Shown: in pieces, positions 38,801 through 49,258 of the stretch
How the letters are laid out: each line of letters begins with the position of its first letter
How positions within the stretch are numbered: the first letter of the stretch is position 1
Position numbers and translations under genes: made by a program
Notes under the pieces: model-generated
The model's database searches: none
Seen by the model: only the letters and a program-made list of their open reading frames with translations
Told to the model about the DNA's origin: nothing
NCBI GenBank assembly: GCA_009379845.1
Contig: WHSZ01000004.1
Span: forward strand, 88,946-152,945
From: Pseudonocardiaceae bacterium
Lineage (GTDB): Bacteria > Actinomycetota > Actinomycetes > Mycobacteriales > Pseudonocardiaceae
DNA length: 64,000 bases
Reading direction: 5' to 3'

Positions 38801-41800
38801 GCCGATCGAAGAGATCGACCTGTCAGGGGAATCCACGGAGCGGCAGCATGCGCGCATCGCCGAACTGCTTGCCGCGGACCGCACCCGGCGGTTCGACCTG
38901 GCCGGCCCGCCGCTGTGCCGGCTGATGCTGATCCGGCTCGGCGACAACCACGACCGGCTGGTGCTGTCCAACCACCTGATCGCCTGGGACGGGTGGTCGG
39001 CATGGCTTTTCCTCGAGCAGCTGTTCGCGCTGTACGAGCGGGCCGGCGACGATCGCGAGCTGGCCACGCCCGGCTCGTACCGGGACTACCTCGAGTGGCT
39101 GGCCGAGCAGGACTTCGACGCCGCGAGGGCAACGTGGCGGGACGCGCTTGCCGACCTGACCGAGCCCACCCTGGTCGCCTCCTCGGACCGCGGTGGCCAG
39201 CCGGTGATCCCGGAGAACCTCGATCGGGTGCTGCCAGCCGAGCTGTCCGACCGGCTGCGGGACGAGGCGCGCCGCGCCGGGCTGACCTTGAACACACTGC
39301 TGAACGCCGCATGGGGCCTGGTGCTCTCCAGCATGGTCGGCAGGGACGACGTGGTGTTCGGCACCGCGGTCGCGGGCCGGCCGGCTTCCGTGCCGGACGT
39401 GCGGAACATCATCGGGATGTTCCTGAACACGGTTCCGGCACGGATCGCCTTCGATCCGCGGGAATCCGTGCTGGACATGCTGCGGCGCGTCCAGTCGGAG
39501 CGCATGACGCTGATGCCGTACGAGTACCTCGGGCTCGGCGAGGTGCAACGGGAGTCAGGGCATCGCCAGCTGTTCGACACGCTTTTCGTGCTCCGGCCCG
39601 CGGACGGGGAACAGTGGCTGGCGGAACTCAAGCGCCGGCACGACATCACCGACGTGGTGAACGTCGACGCGACGCACTACCCGCTGACCCTGATCGTCAC
39701 CCCGGAAACGCGGGTGCGGGTGACGCTTTCTTACCGGCCGGACCTGTTCGAACCCGGCTCCGCGGAGGCGGTGCTCGACCGGTTCACCACCCTGCTCGAA
39801 CGATTGGTTGACGACCTGCCGGGCCGGGTGGCCACCCTCGATCCACTGCTGCCGGACGAGCGGCGGGCGTTGCGTGCGGGCTGGGATGCCACCAGCCGCC
39901 CGATCGGCACCGAGACCGTGGCGGACATGCTGGCCGACAGGGCCGCGCGGAACCCGGACGCCACGGCGCTGGTGTGCGACGAGCAGATGGTGAGCTACGC
40001 GGAGCTGGACGCGCGCATCAACCGGCTCGCCCGGTTGCTGCTCGCCCGTGGCGCGGCGCCGGAACGCGTGGTGGCGCTGGCCTTGCCACGATCGGTGGAC
40101 ATGGTGGTCGCGCTGTTCGCGGTGCTGCGCACCGGCGCCGCGTACCTGCCGATGGACCTCGAGCATCCGGCCGAGCGGCTCGCGCACATGCTCACCGACA
40201 CCGAGCCGCTGTGCGTGCTGTCCACCAGCGCCGTCCCGCTACCGGACGTGGACGTACCGAGGGTGCTGCTTGACGACCAGGAGGTGGCGGCCGAGCTCGC
40301 CGGGCTGCCGGCAACCGAGCCGGCCCCGTTCGCCGGCAACAGCCGAAACCGGTTGGAGCATCCCGCGTACCTGATCTACACGTCCGGCTCGACGGGCAAG
40401 CCGAAGGGCGTGATCACCCCGTACCGCGGGCTGACCAACATGCAGCTGAACCACCGGGAGGCGATCTTCGATCCCACCGTCGCGATGGCTGGCAGGCGGC
40501 TGCGGATCGCGCACACCGTGTCGTTCTCCTTCGACATGTCCTGGGAAGAGCTGCTGTGGCTGGTCGAAGGCCACGAGGTGCACGTCTGTGACGAGGAGCT
40601 GCGCCGGGACGCCGAGGCGCTGGTGGCCTACTGCGACCGGCACCAGGTGGATGTCGTCAACGTGACGCCGACCTATGCCCAGCACCTGATCGAGGAGGGC
40701 CTGCTGGACGGGCACCTGCCCACCCTGGTGCTGCTCGGCGGCGAAGCGGTGTCGGACACGGTGTGGTCCCAGTTGCGGGACACCCCCGGTACCTACGGCT
40801 ACAACCTGTACGGGCCGACCGAGTACACCATCAACACGCTCGGCGGCGGCACGCTCGATTCGGACACGCCCACCGTGGGCAAGCCGATCTGGAACACCCG
40901 CGGCTACGTGCTCGACCAGTACCTGCGGCCGGTGCCGCCAGGCTCGCCCGGCGAGCTGTACATCGCCGGCATCGGGCTGGCGCGCGGCTATCACCGGCGG
41001 GCCGGGCTGACCGCCGAGCGGTTCGTCGCGGATCCTTATGGCCAGCCGGGGGAGCGGATGTACCGCACCGGGGATCTGGTTCGCGAGCGTGCGGACGGCA
41101 ACCTGGACTTCCTCGGCCGGACCGACGACCAGATCAAGATCCGCGGCTACCGGGTGGAGCTCGGCGAGATCGAGGCGGCGCTTGCCGATCACCCCGCCGT
41201 GGCGCACGCCGCGGTGATCGTGCACGGATCCGGTGGGGTGCGGCGGCTGATCGGCTACGTGGTGTCCGAACAGGACACCGCGGTGTTGCGGGAGCACCTG
41301 AAGCGGCGGCTGCCCGACTACATGGTGCCGGCCGCGCTGGTGGCGGTGGACCGGCTGCCGCTGACCGTGAACGGCAAGCTGGACGTGAAGGCGTTGCCGG
41401 CGCCGACGATCGGCGCGGCCGAGGCAAGCAGGCCGCCGCGCACCGAGCCGGAACGGGTGCTGTGTCAGCTGTTCGCGGAGATACTCGGCGCTGGTCAGAC
41501 GGGTGTGGGGTCGGTCGGCATCGACGACAGCTTCTTCGATCTCGGCGGGCATTCCCTGCTCGCAACCAGGCTGATCAGCAAGGCGCGTACCGCGCTTTCC
41601 GCCGAGCTCGCGATTCGCGATCTGTTCGAAGCGCCCACCGTGGCCGAACTGGCCCCTCGGGTCGGCGAGACCGGCCAGGCGCGGACTCCGCTGGTGCCCG
41701 TGCCGAGACCGGCGGAGTTGCCGCTTTCCTTCGCACAGCAACGGTTGTGGCTCATCCAGAGCGCCAGCGGAACGTCGGCCGCATACAACTTCCCGCTGGT

Positions 41801-44800
41801 GATGCGGCTGCACGGCGAGCTGGACGTTGCCGCGCTCCGGGCCGCGCTCGACGATGTGGTGACCCGCCATGAGGCGCTGCGCACCGTGATCGACGAGCAC
41901 GAGGGCCGGCCGTTCCAGCGGGTGCTGCCGGCCGGGGAGGCTCGCGTCCCGGTCGATATGGCGCCGGCGATCGACGTGGCCGAGGTGATCAACCGCCCGT
42001 TCGACCTGGCAACCGAGCTGCCGCTGCGGGCAACGGTCGCGGAGCTGGCGCCGGCCGAACACCTGCTGGTGTTGCTGCTGCACCACATCACCACCGACGA
42101 GTGGTCGGACGGCCCGTTCCTGTGCGACCTCTCGGCGGCGTACGAGGCGCGGTTGGCCGGCCGGGAACCGGACTGGCATCCGCTGCCCGTGCAGTACGCG
42201 GATTACACGCTGTGGCAACGGGACCTGCTCGGCGCGCGGTCCGATCCCGGCAGCCTCGCCGCGCGGCAGCTGGACTACTGGCGTGGCGCACTGGACGGCA
42301 TTCCCGAGGAGATCGTGCTGCCAACGGACCGGTCCCGGCCGGGGCGGCCCAGTTTCGCCGGCGACACCGTCGAACTGGATCTTCCCGACGAGGCCTGCCG
42401 CGGGCTGCGGCAGCTGGCGCAGCGGTCCGGGGCGAGCATGTTCATGGTGCTGCACGCCGCGGTCGCCGCACTGCTGCACAGGCTGGGTTCCGGCGACGAC
42501 ATCCCGCTCGGCGCGCCGGTCGCGGGGCGCGGCGACGAGGCGCTCGACGAGCTCGTCGGGTTCTTCGTGAACACCCTGGTGCTGCGCACCGACCTGTCCG
42601 GCGATCCGGATCTCACCGAGCTGGTTTCCAGGGTGCGGGAGACCGATCTGGCCGCGTTCGCCAACTCCGATGTGCCGTTCGAGGCGGTCGTTGAGGAGTG
42701 CAACCCGGCCCGCTCGCTGTCTCGCAACCCGCTGTTCCAGGTGATGGTGGGCTACCGCAACCGCTCGGGCGATGATCTCTCGCTGGCCGGGCTCGATGCC
42801 TCGCTCGAGCCGTTCGAATCCGGCACCGCGAAGTTCGACCTGGTGTTCAGCTTCTGCGAGTACAGCGGCGACGGCTGGGACGGCCCGATCAGCTGCCTGC
42901 TCGAGTACGCCACCGACCTGTTCGACCGCTCGACCATCGAGCTGCTCGGGGAGCGGCTGAACCGGCTGGTCGCCGCGGTGGCCGCCGAGCCAGGCCTGCC
43001 GGTGAGCGGCATCGAGGTGCTCACCGAACAGGAGCGCCACCGGGTGCTTTCCGGCTTCAACGCGACGGAGCGCGGTGTCCAGGAGGCGACGCTGCCGGCG
43101 CTGTTCGAACAGCGGGTCGCCGATCGCCCCGATGCGATCGCGGTGGTGGACGGCCCGCTACAGGTGAGCTACGCGCGGCTGGACGAGCGCGCGAACCAGC
43201 TGGCGCGACTGCTCGCCAGGCGTGGCGTCGGCCCGGAAAGTGTGGTCGGGGTGGCCGTGCCGCGCTCGGCCGAGCTGGTGGCGGTGGTGCTCGGGGTGCT
43301 CAAGCTCGGCGCCGCCTACCTGCCACTGGATCTCGGGCACCCCGGTGACCGGCTGTCTTTCATGCTGGGCGATTCCGGTGCCCGGCTGCTGGTCGCCACG
43401 GAGAGCGAGGCGCAGAAGGTGCCGGAGCTCGCCGGGGTCCAGCGGCTGTTGCTGGACGCGCTGGACGTCGCCGACGAGCTGGCCGGGCTTTCCGGTGGCA
43501 CGCTCGCCAGCGCCGAGATCGCGCTCGAGCAGGCCGCGTACGTGATCTACACGTCTGGCTCCACCGGCCGGCCGAAGGGCGTTGTCGTCTCGCACGAGGG
43601 GATCACCAGCCTGGTGGCCACAGCGGTGGACCGGATGGGGGTTCGACCGGAATCGCGGGTGCTGCAGTTCGCCTCGATCGGTTTCGACGTCGCGGTGTTC
43701 GAGCTGTCCATGTCGCTGTGTGTCGGTGGGCGGCTGGTCCTCGCGCCGGACGAGGTGCGGGTGCCAGGCGAGCCGCTCACCGACTTCCTGCGCGAGCGGG
43801 ACGTGACCCACATGATCCTGCCGCCGTCGCTGGTGTCCGCGCTGCCCGAGCACTGCGAGCTGCCGGAGGGCGCCACGGTGCTGGTTGGCACCGAGACCGT
43901 GCCGCCGGAACTGATCGACCGGTGGGCGGACCGGTTAAACTTGTTCGTCGCCTACGGGCTGACCGAGGCGACGGTGAACTCCACGTTGTGGCCGGCGCGG
44001 GCAGGCTGGACCGGCGCGGCGCCGATCGGTCAGCCGGACCCGAACACCGCGGTGTACGTGCTGGACGCGGCCCTTCACCCGGTGCCGCCCGGGGTGGTGG
44101 GGGAGCTGTACGTCGCCGGACGCGGTCTCGCCCGTGGTTACCTCGGCCGCCGGGGGCTGACCGCCGAGCGGTTCGTGGCGTGCCCGTTCGGCCCACCGGG
44201 CTCGCGGATGTACCGCACTGGCGATCGGGCGCGGTGGCGGGCCGACGGCAACGTGGACTTCCTCGGCCGGGTGGACGATCAGGTGAAGATCCGCGGGTTC
44301 CGCATCGAACCGGGGGAGATCGAGGCGGCGCTGATGCGGCACCCCGAGGTGAGTCAGGCCGCGGTCGTGGTGGACGGGTCGCGCCTGGTCGGCTACGTGG
44401 TGCCGCGCGGACCGCTGGAAACGGCCGATGTTCGGGCGCACGTCGCGGAGTTGCTGCCGGATTACATGGTGCCGGCGATGGTGCTCGAGCTGGACGGCCC
44501 GCTACCGCTGAACCCGAACGGCAAGCTGGACCGCAGGGCACTGCCGAAACCGGACTGGTCGTCGTTGACGGGGGATGCCCGCCCGGCCACCGAGCAGCAG
44601 CGCCGGCTGGCCGCGTTGTTCGCGGAGGTCCTCGGGTTGCCCGAGGTGGGGGTGCACGACGACTTCTTCGCCCTCGGCGGGCATTCGATGTCCTCGATGC
44701 GGCTGCTCGGCCGGATCCGCGCGACGTTCGGCGTGGACCTGACCATCCGCGACGTGTTCGACGCGCCGACCGTGGCCGGGTTGGCGACGCAACTGGCCGG

Positions 44801-46124
44801 GGCGAGTGGCGATCGGCCGTCGCTGGAGCCGGCCACCGCACGCCCGGTGCTGCTGCCGCTCGCGCCGAACCAGCGGCACCGGTGGGCGCGGTACCGCGCC
44901 GGGCAGCGCGGCTACGATCACACGCTGGCGCTGCGCTCGTCCGGCGGCCTGGACGCCGACGTGCTGGCCGCGGCGCTGGCCGATGTGGTGCACCGGCACG
45001 AACCGCTGCGCACCGTCTTCTCGGAGCACGACGGTGCGGTGCATCAGCGGCTGGTGGAACCGCCCGCGCTCGAGGTGCCGCCGGTACTCGACGGCCCACT
45101 CGACGCGCGGCTACCCGAGCTCGCCCGCGATGCGGCGGAGCTGACCGCGCGGCCACCGCTGCGCGCGCGGTTGCTCACCGACCCGGCTGGGGAGCAGGCA
45201 TTGCTGCTGTCCATGCACTACCTCGGCGTTGACGAGTGGTCGGTGGTGCCGCTGCTGGACAACCTGGCAACGGCGTACACCGCACGGGCACGTGACGAGG
45301 CGCCGCGGTGGGACGCGCTGCCGGTCAGCTACCCGGACTACACGCTGTGGGCGCACCGGCTGCTCGGCGATCCCGACGATCCGGAGAGCGTGCACGCACG
45401 GCAGATCGAGTACTGGCGTGCCGCGTTGCGAGACCTGCCGGGCGACCTGGCCCTGCCGTTCGACCGGCCCCGGCCGGACGCCCCGACCGGGCAAGCCGAT
45501 CATGTCGAGTTCGTGCTCGACGAGCGGCTGCACCGCGGCATCGACGGCCTCGCGAGACGGACCGGCACGAGCATGTTCATGGTGCTGCAGGCCGCGCTGG
45601 CCACCCTGCTGGCCGGGCACGGAGCCGGTACCGACCTGCCGATCGGCACGCTGGTGGCCGGCCGCACCGAGGAGGAGCTCGGCCGCCTGGTCGGCTGCTT
45701 CTTCAACACCGTGGTGCTGCGCGCCGACGCCGGGGGCGATCCGAGTTTCGGCGAGCTGCTGGCCAGGGTGCGGGACGTCGACCTGGACGCGCTTGATCGC
45801 CAGGACGTGCCGTTCGATGCGGTGGCCGGGGCGCTCGAGCTGGGGTCCGTCCCGCAGGTGATGCTGGTGCACCACGAGCAGGCGAGGCTGGCGGGTCTCG
45901 ATGCGCTCGACGCGCGGCTGGAAGCGGTGCCGACCGGATCGGCCGAGGCGGATGTGATGTGCAGCTTCTACGAGCCGGCAGACGATGGGCCGGTGCACTG
46001 CTACCTGCGGTACGCGACCGAGCTGTTCGACGCCGGCACCGTGCGGCGGCTGGCGGGCGAACTGGTTGCCGTGCTGGAAGGTGCGGTGGCCGATCCGGAT
46101 CGCCGGCTTTCGCGCCTGATCTGA
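29811..46124 (+). CDS. Tetramodular hydroxamate-siderophore NRPS (C-A-MT-T / C-A-T-E / C-A-T / C-A-T-C)
   Basis: The protein has 5437 residues; the ATG follows gggggagag. Module 1: EntF-like starter C (HHIVIDVY near 139), A1 (YTSGSTG near 612) with an N-methyltransferase inserted ([11 protein letters not shown] near 977, [14 protein letters not shown]), T (LGGDS near 1380). Module 2: C (HHIVADG near 1581), A2, T (near 2422), E-type domain (about 2480-2900). Module 3: C (NHLIAWDG near 3053), A3, T (LGGHS near 3910). Module 4: C (HHITTDE near 4090), A4, T (near 4954), terminal C (MHYLGVDE near 5134). No thioesterase is present. Specificity codes read by alignment to GrsA: A1 DVWIVGAVNK, A2 DVWHFSLVDK (serine), A3 DMENLGLINK (N5-hydroxyornithine, as in coelichelin), A4 DVFILGAVNK. 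Inferred product: an erythrochelin/foroxymithine-like tetrapeptide closed as a diketopiperazine. Confidence 0.93.
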   Translation: MTLDGEGTGLPLTAAQDGIWLATQIEPDNPVYNIAGCVQLHGAVDVDRLAAAARQAAGEAECLHVRFTQLEGQPRQVPVDPVVDVPVVDLRAEPDPRAAADERMRADLRQAVDLERGPLLGLAVFRLGDDRVLWYIRCHHIVIDVYGLLLVARRVAHLYATGEPPWSHEVDKPSWALTELVDADAEYRDSEQRDTDRAYWMDRLAGATEPARLVELPEATGSRVRRRTVELPETESSAIRDAAVGAGTRLSRLLIAAAAAYTHRLTGAQDVVLGVPVTARADPRQRGVPGMASNVLPLRVAVRPGMSMVELIDAVRLGIRELTAHGRYRGEDLARELAPSGGLRELFGPTVNVMPFYERLWFGEHEAHFEHLALGPVGDLMIAVCDRPDGQGIRIDFDVDASVCGQAELAGHEHRFRMLLEGMVADPELPIGRIDLLPAERRRVLLGELGARERDVDEQDWPTLFERQAARTPDAVAVVCEREQLSYAELNAEANRLARLLMSRGVAAEDVVAVALPRSARLVVALLAVLKAGAAYLPLDLDHPADRLEFMLTDSGVRLILTTAELAGELPEQPALDRVSLDDEHVVGELATLDGADPPREPIGLDQAAYVIYTSGSTGRPKGVVVTHDGVGSLVATAIDRLGVHPGSRVLQFASVGFDVAVWDLCMSLCVGGRVVLVPAERRVAGEELTEYLAEHGVTHMILPPSLVAALPPDCELPDGAVLVVGTETVPTELIARWVPRLRVVVAYGLTEATVNSTLWLAEPGWHGPAPIGVPDPNTRCYVLDGALRPVDVGVEGELYVAGRGLARGYAGRGALSAERFVADPYGQPGERMYRTGDRVRWRADGSLDFLGRTDHQVKVRGYRIEPGEIESVLTGHESVARATVVPHEVRPGDRRLVAYVVPEVGASQRDEATERRQAWQWKNLHELLYAAAGSEPFDEGFAGWNSSYDGEPIPLEEMRAWRAATVERIRELRPSRVLEIGVGSGLILSKIAYDCASYWGTDLSEEAIESLRRRVAGIDELAERVRLRAQPADDVAGLPEGHFDTVIINSVVQYFPSVDYLSRVLRNAVRLLAPGGAVFVGDVRNLRLLRCLRAGAAGEAASRADVDAAVAWEGELLLDPDFFPALARSTPEIGGVDLRIKRAREHNELSRYRYDVVLRTQRREQEHDPPTLRWGADLDGLDALAERLAERPARLRITGVPNARLAPDLAALASLDGQPEPDPTAMVDPEELHELGTELGYRVATTWSASGTGGSVDVEFGEAEPARSYRPGDDSRPLHGYANAPAVFRDVSALMKELRAHAERSLPGYMVPTAFVPLSRLPLMPNGKLDRAALPAPDLGAGATGRPPRGPREELLCGLCAEVLDLPSVGIDDDFFMLGGDSILAIRLVTSAAKHELVLKPRHVFEHRTVEELARVAQARSAPAERTAGPTVHVEPGELEGFGDVEDVLPVTPLQEGFFFHAQFDRAARDVYTIQEAFDLAGPVDAAALRRATQDLLDRHASLRSGFRQRANGQVIQVVAARASLPWRDVELSDVDEAAGLAAIAEEDRARRFELDDPPLLRATLIRLDARRHRLLFTFHHIVADGWSVTIMLRELLARYAPDGNPAELPATSSRRDYLGCLADRDDDAARRAWREALDGLEEPTRLLEPSRGEMLPDKLHVRLPERATTDLAARAREHGLTLGTVLHGAWGLLLGRLAGRSDVVFGTTVSGRGAEVDGIERAVGLFINTLPLRLRWSPSESIVDTLGRLQREQSALLDHQHLGLGELQRLAGSQGELFDSLVVVENYPRDEQLRDPAGTLRITDVEVIDAVHYPVALIVTPGASIEFTLKYDAARLDGAAAQRLADRFVRVLDAMIAEPARSVAGIDLLSSHEHHELDELNATAHAVPETTLLQAFDAQVARAPEATAVVSEDDTLSYAVLDRRAEALAGRLRARGAGPEEIVAVAVPRSAELMVALLGVLKSGAAYLPLDLDYPAERLEFMLTDSGARTVLTTVPDRLPRVQGVERLAVHGPDEAAPAEPRPAGPDNAAYLIYTSGSTGRPKGVLVSHRAIVNRLDWMQGQFPLRADDRVLQKTPASFDVSVWEFFWALREGAAVVLARPDGHRDPGYLAGLIRDEHVTTMHFVPSMLEAFLRTDEVAGNARWAASLRRVFCSGEALTGDAAARWLALTGVQPHNLYGPTEAAVDVTWWRYDGGDEAGVPIGLPVWNTRLYVLDSCLRPVPAGVAGELYLAGVQLARGYHDRAGLTAERFVADPFGAPGERMYRTGDLVSRRPDGAVDYLGRTDHQVKIRGNRVELGEIEAALRGEPGVGRAVVVARHGKLIGYLVPASGARLEPDALRAVVAARLPDPMLPSAFVVLDDLPLTPSGKLDRATLPDPDEGSSAPARAATNERERMLCEVFAAVLERPEVGVHDDFFMLGGDSISSISVSSQARARGLEIGPPDVFEYRTPAALAAAATPDEPAAPEPDPDGVGEVALLPFVHRLRERSTAPGWQSMVLRVPAGADFDGLAAALQVVLDAHDGLRQRLTRHAAAVWSLEVLPAGAIRAAEVLHRTDSGDPEALAADAAGRLDPEAAITLRASWLDNGARRQGELVLVAHPLVIDAATWRIIAEDLGAAYSAIAEGREPGLAPVLASLRRFARTVGEQAQEARRLTELPHWTDTLRRHEDIVPAGENPVSLTSNVSTVDTLAVLDAVPDDPADVLLAALCLAVSRVCGTGEAGDLLVDLERDAREQDVAGDLSRTAGCLRTAHPVRLPAADDAVTVFKAVRESRRAAPDGGLGYGILRHLNPQTAALLGAAPQPQVAFHYAGGFPAGHDTDWTPAREWGPTADDAAPLRLDVVRDDTPDGPKLRGVWLATGLPEHTLRELAGEWLAALRELSARVPNAGLTPSDLSTVALTQADIDRVQRASGQPVRDIWPLSPLQEGLFFHASYDTGGLDVYTAQATFDFARTLDLPRLRAACATLLARNPSLRAGFTSDGLPCPVQFIAAAPELPIEEIDLSGESTERQHARIAELLAADRTRRFDLAGPPLCRLMLIRLGDNHDRLVLSNHLIAWDGWSAWLFLEQLFALYERAGDDRELATPGSYRDYLEWLAEQDFDAARATWRDALADLTEPTLVASSDRGGQPVIPENLDRVLPAELSDRLRDEARRAGLTLNTLLNAAWGLVLSSMVGRDDVVFGTAVAGRPASVPDVRNIIGMFLNTVPARIAFDPRESVLDMLRRVQSERMTLMPYEYLGLGEVQRESGHRQLFDTLFVLRPADGEQWLAELKRRHDITDVVNVDATHYPLTLIVTPETRVRVTLSYRPDLFEPGSAEAVLDRFTTLLERLVDDLPGRVATLDPLLPDERRALRAGWDATSRPIGTETVADMLADRAARNPDATALVCDEQMVSYAELDARINRLARLLLARGAAPERVVALALPRSVDMVVALFAVLRTGAAYLPMDLEHPAERLAHMLTDTEPLCVLSTSAVPLPDVDVPRVLLDDQEVAAELAGLPATEPAPFAGNSRNRLEHPAYLIYTSGSTGKPKGVITPYRGLTNMQLNHREAIFDPTVAMAGRRLRIAHTVSFSFDMSWEELLWLVEGHEVHVCDEELRRDAEALVAYCDRHQVDVVNVTPTYAQHLIEEGLLDGHLPTLVLLGGEAVSDTVWSQLRDTPGTYGYNLYGPTEYTINTLGGGTLDSDTPTVGKPIWNTRGYVLDQYLRPVPPGSPGELYIAGIGLARGYHRRAGLTAERFVADPYGQPGERMYRTGDLVRERADGNLDFLGRTDDQIKIRGYRVELGEIEAALADHPAVAHAAVIVHGSGGVRRLIGYVVSEQDTAVLREHLKRRLPDYMVPAALVAVDRLPLTVNGKLDVKALPAPTIGAAEASRPPRTEPERVLCQLFAEILGAGQTGVGSVGIDDSFFDLGGHSLLATRLISKARTALSAELAIRDLFEAPTVAELAPRVGETGQARTPLVPVPRPAELPLSFAQQRLWLIQSASGTSAAYNFPLVMRLHGELDVAALRAALDDVVTRHEALRTVIDEHEGRPFQRVLPAGEARVPVDMAPAIDVAEVINRPFDLATELPLRATVAELAPAEHLLVLLLHHITTDEWSDGPFLCDLSAAYEARLAGREPDWHPLPVQYADYTLWQRDLLGARSDPGSLAARQLDYWRGALDGIPEEIVLPTDRSRPGRPSFAGDTVELDLPDEACRGLRQLAQRSGASMFMVLHAAVAALLHRLGSGDDIPLGAPVAGRGDEALDELVGFFVNTLVLRTDLSGDPDLTELVSRVRETDLAAFANSDVPFEAVVEECNPARSLSRNPLFQVMVGYRNRSGDDLSLAGLDASLEPFESGTAKFDLVFSFCEYSGDGWDGPISCLLEYATDLFDRSTIELLGERLNRLVAAVAAEPGLPVSGIEVLTEQERHRVLSGFNATERGVQEATLPALFEQRVADRPDAIAVVDGPLQVSYARLDERANQLARLLARRGVGPESVVGVAVPRSAELVAVVLGVLKLGAAYLPLDLGHPGDRLSFMLGDSGARLLVATESEAQKVPELAGVQRLLLDALDVADELAGLSGGTLASAEIALEQAAYVIYTSGSTGRPKGVVVSHEGITSLVATAVDRMGVRPESRVLQFASIGFDVAVFELSMSLCVGGRLVLAPDEVRVPGEPLTDFLRERDVTHMILPPSLVSALPEHCELPEGATVLVGTETVPPELIDRWADRLNLFVAYGLTEATVNSTLWPARAGWTGAAPIGQPDPNTAVYVLDAALHPVPPGVVGELYVAGRGLARGYLGRRGLTAERFVACPFGPPGSRMYRTGDRARWRADGNVDFLGRVDDQVKIRGFRIEPGEIEAALMRHPEVSQAAVVVDGSRLVGYVVPRGPLETADVRAHVAELLPDYMVPAMVLELDGPLPLNPNGKLDRRALPKPDWSSLTGDARPATEQQRRLAALFAEVLGLPEVGVHDDFFALGGHSMSSMRLLGRIRATFGVDLTIRDVFDAPTVAGLATQLAGASGDRPSLEPATARPVLLPLAPNQRHRWARYRAGQRGYDHTLALRSSGGLDADVLAAALADVVHRHEPLRTVFSEHDGAVHQRLVEPPALEVPPVLDGPLDARLPELARDAAELTARPPLRARLLTDPAGEQALLLSMHYLGVDEWSVVPLLDNLATAYTARARDEAPRWDALPVSYPDYTLWAHRLLGDPDDPESVHARQIEYWRAALRDLPGDLALPFDRPRPDAPTGQADHVEFVLDERLHRGIDGLARRTGTSMFMVLQAALATLLAGHGAGTDLPIGTLVAGRTEEELGRLVGCFFNTVVLRADAGGDPSFGELLARVRDVDLDALDRQDVPFDAVAGALELGSVPQVMLVHHEQARLAGLDALDARLEAVPTGSAEADVMCSFYEPADDGPVHCYLRYATELFDAGTVRRLAGELVAVLEGAVADPDRRLSRLI

Positions 46125-46155
46125 CAACGTTCGTGATGGGAGGAGAATCGCGGCA

Positions 46156-46377
46156 ATGACCAACCCGTTCGAGGACAACGAAGGCCGTTTCTTGGTGCTT
46201 GTCAACGACGAGAACCAGCACTCGCTGTGGCCGTCCTTCGCGGAGGTGCCGGCCGGCTGGACCGTGGTGTTCGGCGAGGACTCGCGGGAGGCCTGCCTGG
46301 CGTACGTGGAGGACAACTGGACGGATATGCGCCCGCGCAGCCTGGCGGAGTCCATGGGCGGCAGCGACGCGCCGTAG
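46156..46377 (+). CDS. MbtH-like protein
   Basis: The 73-residue protein has the complete MbtH signature: [19 protein letters not shown] followed by [19 protein letters not shown] and TDMRPRSL. MbtH-like proteins bind NRPS adenylation domains and are needed for their folding or activity. It starts 31 bases after the NRPS stop with gggaggagaa ahead of the ATG, so it is on the same transcript and probably serves the four adenylation domains of this NRPS. It is the last gene of the plus-strand siderophore operon. Confidence 0.96.
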   Translation: MTNPFEDNEGRFLVLVNDENQHSLWPSFAEVPAGWTVVFGEDSREACLAYVEDNWTDMRPRSLAESMGGSDAP

Positions 46378-46411
46378 GGCGAGCCGTTTCGCCGGCGGAT
46401 GGGTTGACCGG

Positions 46412-46465
46412 ACGGACGCCGTGAGTACTCCGCGGCGAGAGCAGCACGAAGTACTCACGGGTCAA
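46412..46465. terminator. Inverted repeat between mbtH and the SRPBCC gene
   Basis: CGTGAGTACT (46420-46429) and AGTACTCACG (46450-46459) are a perfect 10-bp inverted repeat. Outside it GTTGACC (left, with a bulge) can pair with GGTCAAC (right). Lying between two convergent stops, it is probably a bidirectional terminator, or a dispersed palindromic element. Confidence 0.55.
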
Positions 46466-46469
46466 CGGG

Positions 46470-46958
46470 TCAGCTGTTGGCCTTGCTGAGGAGTTCGGCC
46501 ACGAGTTCGGCCAGCAGTTCCAACGATTCGCGCGCGCCGTCCTGCATGCCGGACGCCGCCATGCCGTCCCGGTCCTCGACGGACTGGTAGACGGACAGTC
46601 CCGTGTACTTCGTCTTCCCGTCGACTTCTTCGAGGGTGATCGTTTCGAGGCACACGTGGCCAGGCAGACCTTCGAACTCAAAGGTCTGCACGACCCGTTC
46701 GGGCGCCACGACGTCGTGGTAGACACCCCTGAAGCCGTACTCGTTGCCGTCGTCGTCCCGGTGGAGGAACCGCCAGCGGCCGCCAGGGCGGACGTCCGCC
46801 TCGTCCACGATGGCCGGGTTGCCGCGCTGGCCCCACCATCTCGGGATCAGTTCGGGGTCCGACATCGCCTTGAACACGACGTCGCGTGGCGCGTCGAAAA
46901 CGTGCGTCATGATGATGTCTTGCCGGCCCGGCTCGATGATGAACTCGGTCTCGCTCAT
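46470..46958 (-). CDS. SRPBCC/AHSA1-domain protein
   Basis: The 162-residue protein has the AHSA1 fold: RVFDAP-like THVFDAPRDVVFKAMSDPELIPRWWG at the N-terminus, GGRWRFLHRDDDGNEYGFRGVY in the middle and a C-terminal helix (QDGARESLELLAELVAELL). SRPBCC proteins bind hydrophobic ligands or assist Hsp90; members encoded next to ArsR regulators are common in actinobacteria and functionally uncharacterised. The ATG overlaps the upstream ArsR stop by four bases (ATGA) and has AGGAAGAG ahead of it, so the two genes form one transcript. The pair lies inside the siderophore locus but shows no link to it. Confidence 0.9.
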   Translation of the reverse strand: MSETEFIIEPGRQDIIMTHVFDAPRDVVFKAMSDPELIPRWWGQRGNPAIVDEADVRPGGRWRFLHRDDDGNEYGFRGVYHDVVAPERVVQTFEFEGLPGHVCLETITLEEVDGKTKYTGLSVYQSVEDRDGMAASGMQDGARESLELLAELVAELLSKANS

Positions 46959-47299
46959 TGCTCTTCCTCTTCCTTTTTCCGTTTGATCTTCTGGATTTCC
47001 TGGTCTAGCCGATCGAACCGGTCGCGCCAGCTTTCCTTGTAGCGCTCGATCCATTCGGATGCGCCTTCCAGCGGTGCCGTCTCGAGACGGCATGGCCGCC
47101 ACTGCGCGTCGCGCCCCCGGGTGATCAGCCCGGCCCGTTCGAGCACCTTCAGGTGTTTGGAGATCGCCTGGAGGCTCATGTCGAACGGCTCGGCTAGCTC
47201 ATTGACCGTCGCCTGGCCAGCAGCTAGCCGGACCAAGATCGCCCGACGAGTCGGGTCGGCGAGGGCGGCGAAGGTGCTGCTGAGCTGGTCGCTTGTCAC
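46955..47299 (-). CDS. ArsR/SdpR-type transcriptional repressor
   Basis: The 114-residue protein is a winged-helix ArsR regulator: TFAALADPTRRAILVRLAAG, EPFDMSLQAISKHLKVLERA (recognition helix) and GLITRGRDAQWRPCRLE (wing). It lacks the metal-binding Cys pairs of classic ArsR/SmtB sensors, as do SdpR-like autorepressors. The C-terminal Lys/Glu tail is charged. GTG 47299 is preferred because AAGG stands about nine bases upstream; the TTG three codons earlier has no proper spacing. Two identical-pattern operator palindromes lie directly upstream, so autorepression of this gene and the SRPBCC gene is likely. Confidence 0.9.
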   Translation of the reverse strand: MTSDQLSSTFAALADPTRRAILVRLAAGQATVNELAEPFDMSLQAISKHLKVLERAGLITRGRDAQWRPCRLETAPLEGASEWIERYKESWRDRFDRLDQEIQKIKRKKEEEEQ

Positions 47300-47306
47300 T
47301 TTATTC

Positions 47307-47334
47307 AACCTTACGGTTTATCAACCGACAGGTT
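47307..47334. promoter_or_regulatory. Two tandem AACC-N4-GGTT operators upstream of the ArsR gene
   Basis: AACC-ttac-GGTT (47307-47318) and AACC-gaca-GGTT (47323-47334) have the same dyad with centres 16 bases apart. They lie just ahead of the ArsR start, the usual place for autoregulation. Confidence 0.6.
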
Positions 47335-47422
47335 TAATACTGGTCAGGCCGCGCGGGAAAGTCAAGGGGTAAATCGGGCCCGTTCGGTGCGCGTTGCCGG
47401 ACTTCGCGCCGTACCGGCTATC

Positions 47423-49246
47423 TCAAGGGGAATGCTGGCGGGTGTCGGACCACGCTTCCCACAGCGTCGCGTACGGACCGCCGGCGGCGACCAACTCGTC
47501 GTGGCTGCCGATCTCCACGACCCGCCCGGCGTCGAGCACCACGACTCGATCGCTGAGGGCGGCCTGGGTGAGGCGATGCGCGACGACGAGTGCCGTCCGG
47601 CCCGCGAGCGCTCGGTCGGCGGCCGCCTCCAGCACCCGCGCCCCCGCACTGCCCGCCTCCGCGGTGGCCTCGTCCAGGATGGCGATGGGCGGATCGGCGA
47701 GCACCAGCCGGGCAAGGGCCAGCTGCTGGGACTGCGTCACGGTCAGCCGGTGCCCGCCCTCACCGACCACGGTGCCCAGCCCGTCCGGCAGCGCCCGCGC
47801 CCAGTCGAGCGCACCGACCCGGTCGAGAGCGGCACGCAGCTCCTCGTCGGAAGCGTCCGGCCGGGCCAGCCGGAGATCGTCGGCGAGTGGCCCGGCGAAC
47901 ACGTGCACTTCCTGGCTGATCAACGCCACGGTCTCCCTGGTGGCGGCCGGCCCGAGCTCGTCGAGGGACGCCCCGCCCAGCGCGATGGAACCGGCCGTCG
48001 GGCGGTGCACGCCGGCGATCAACTTGGCCAGCGTGGTCTTCCCCGCGCCGCTGGCGCCGACCAGTGCGATCCGCTCCCGGGGCCGAATGGTCAGGTCGAC
48101 GTCACGGAGCACGTGGTGTCCCGGCACATAGGCGTGGCCGAGTGCGCTCACTCTGATCGACGCGTCCGCCGGTGGCCGCACCCCGGAAGGCTCACCCGGC
48201 TCCGGCAGTTCGGCGACGCCGACCAACCGTGCCAAGCTCGCCACGGCGACCTGCGCGTCGTCGACCAACCGGAGCGCCGCGTTGATCGGGTTGAACAGGT
48301 TGTGGAAGTACAGCGCGGCCGCGGTAGCCGTGCCGATGGTGACCGCGCCGTTTTGCACCAGCACGAAACCGGCACCCAGCACGGTCCCGAGCCCGACGAA
48401 TTCGGCCAGGTTCAACCGGTTGTAGAAACCGGTGACCAGCCGCACCCCGCGCATCATCAGCTCCACGGCGGACCACGATCGCCGGTTGACCCGCTCGCGA
48501 TGTTCGTCACCGAGCCGGAACGCACGCACCGTGCGCGCTCCGCCCACGGTGTCGAGCAGCTGGTGGTGCTGCGCGCCGGCGGCCACCCGCTGCGCGGCGT
48601 ACAGCGGCACGGCCCTGCGCAGGTACCAGCGCACCGTGACGACGTGGATCGGCGTGACCACCAGCGCGACCAGCAGGAACCGCCAGTCCAGCAGCGCCAT
48701 ACCGACCAGGGTGAGCCCGATGGTCAGCACCGAGCGGGCCAGCTCGGGCAGCGCGTTGCGGACCGCATCGGCGATCATCGAGACGTCGGTGGTGACCCGC
48801 GAGGTCAGATCACCGGAGCCCGCCCGTTCCACCTGTTCCAGGGGCAGGTGCAGGGCCCGCTGTACGAACCGCTCCCGCAGCGACGCGAGCATGCCCTCGC
48901 CGAGCTTCGCGATCAGCGACAACCCGAACGCGGTCGTGCCGCCCTGCGCGATCGCCACCAGCACGATCAGTACCACCGGTGTGGTTATCGCGTCCGCCGG
49001 TTCCCGGCCGGCCACCAGGTCAACGACGTGCCCGAGCAGTGGGGGGATGAGCAGGCCGATGCCGGTGGCCACGAACATCGTGGCGAGCGCGCCGATGGCC
49101 AGCGACCGGCGTGCGCGCAGCAGTTCGCCAAGCACCGCGCGAATCCGCGCGCCGCCGGCCGTGGGCAGCAAGGCGTCAGCTCGCTCGCCATTACCGCTCA
49201 TGCCAGTACCGCTCGTGCCAGTATCGCTCGTGCCGGTATCGCTCAT
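47423..49246 (-). CDS. ABC exporter half with intact Walker A/B (siderophore export, heterodimer partner 1)
   Basis: The 607-residue protein has a six-helix exporter membrane domain (about 40-335) and a C-terminal nucleotide-binding domain. Walker A (GASGAGKTT), Walker B with catalytic Glu (IAILDEATA) and H-loop His (VVAHRL) are intact, but the signature LSGGQ is replaced by TVTQSQ. The partner gene has the complementary defects, so the two should form one consensus and one degenerate ATP site. Placement behind the formyltransferase suggests export of the finished siderophore. The ATG overlaps the partner's stop by four bases. The N-terminus (SDTGTSDTGTSGTG) is encoded by a 15-bp tandem repeat, and ATG 49201 is an alternative start. 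Confidence 0.9.
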   Translation of the reverse strand: MSDTGTSDTGTSGTGMSGNGERADALLPTAGGARIRAVLGELLRARRSLAIGALATMFVATGIGLLIPPLLGHVVDLVAGREPADAITTPVVLIVLVAIAQGGTTAFGLSLIAKLGEGMLASLRERFVQRALHLPLEQVERAGSGDLTSRVTTDVSMIADAVRNALPELARSVLTIGLTLVGMALLDWRFLLVALVVTPIHVVTVRWYLRRAVPLYAAQRVAAGAQHHQLLDTVGGARTVRAFRLGDEHRERVNRRSWSAVELMMRGVRLVTGFYNRLNLAEFVGLGTVLGAGFVLVQNGAVTIGTATAAALYFHNLFNPINAALRLVDDAQVAVASLARLVGVAELPEPGEPSGVRPPADASIRVSALGHAYVPGHHVLRDVDLTIRPRERIALVGASGAGKTTLAKLIAGVHRPTAGSIALGGASLDELGPAATRETVALISQEVHVFAGPLADDLRLARPDASDEELRAALDRVGALDWARALPDGLGTVVGEGGHRLTVTQSQQLALARLVLADPPIAILDEATAEAGSAGARVLEAAADRALAGRTALVVAHRLTQAALSDRVVVLDAGRVVEIGSHDELVAAGGPYATLWEAWSDTRQHSP

Positions 49247-49258
49247 GCCAGTACCGTC
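49199..49258. repeat. 15-bp tandem repeat (about four copies) across the exporter gene junction
   Basis: Four near-identical 15-base units of the type tgccagtaccgctcg follow one another, with one or two substitutions each and a shortened last unit. They cover the overlap of the two exporter genes and encode the Ser-Asp/Gly-Thr-Gly-Thr N-terminus of the downstream one. Copy number may vary between strains. Confidence 0.8.

Noticed and set aside
46000..46124. Thioesterase at the NRPS C-terminus
   Set aside because: No GxSxG motif; the protein ends within a condensation domain.
49199..49258. CRISPR-like repeat array
   Set aside because: Units are only 15 bases, directly abutting without spacers, and in coding frame.
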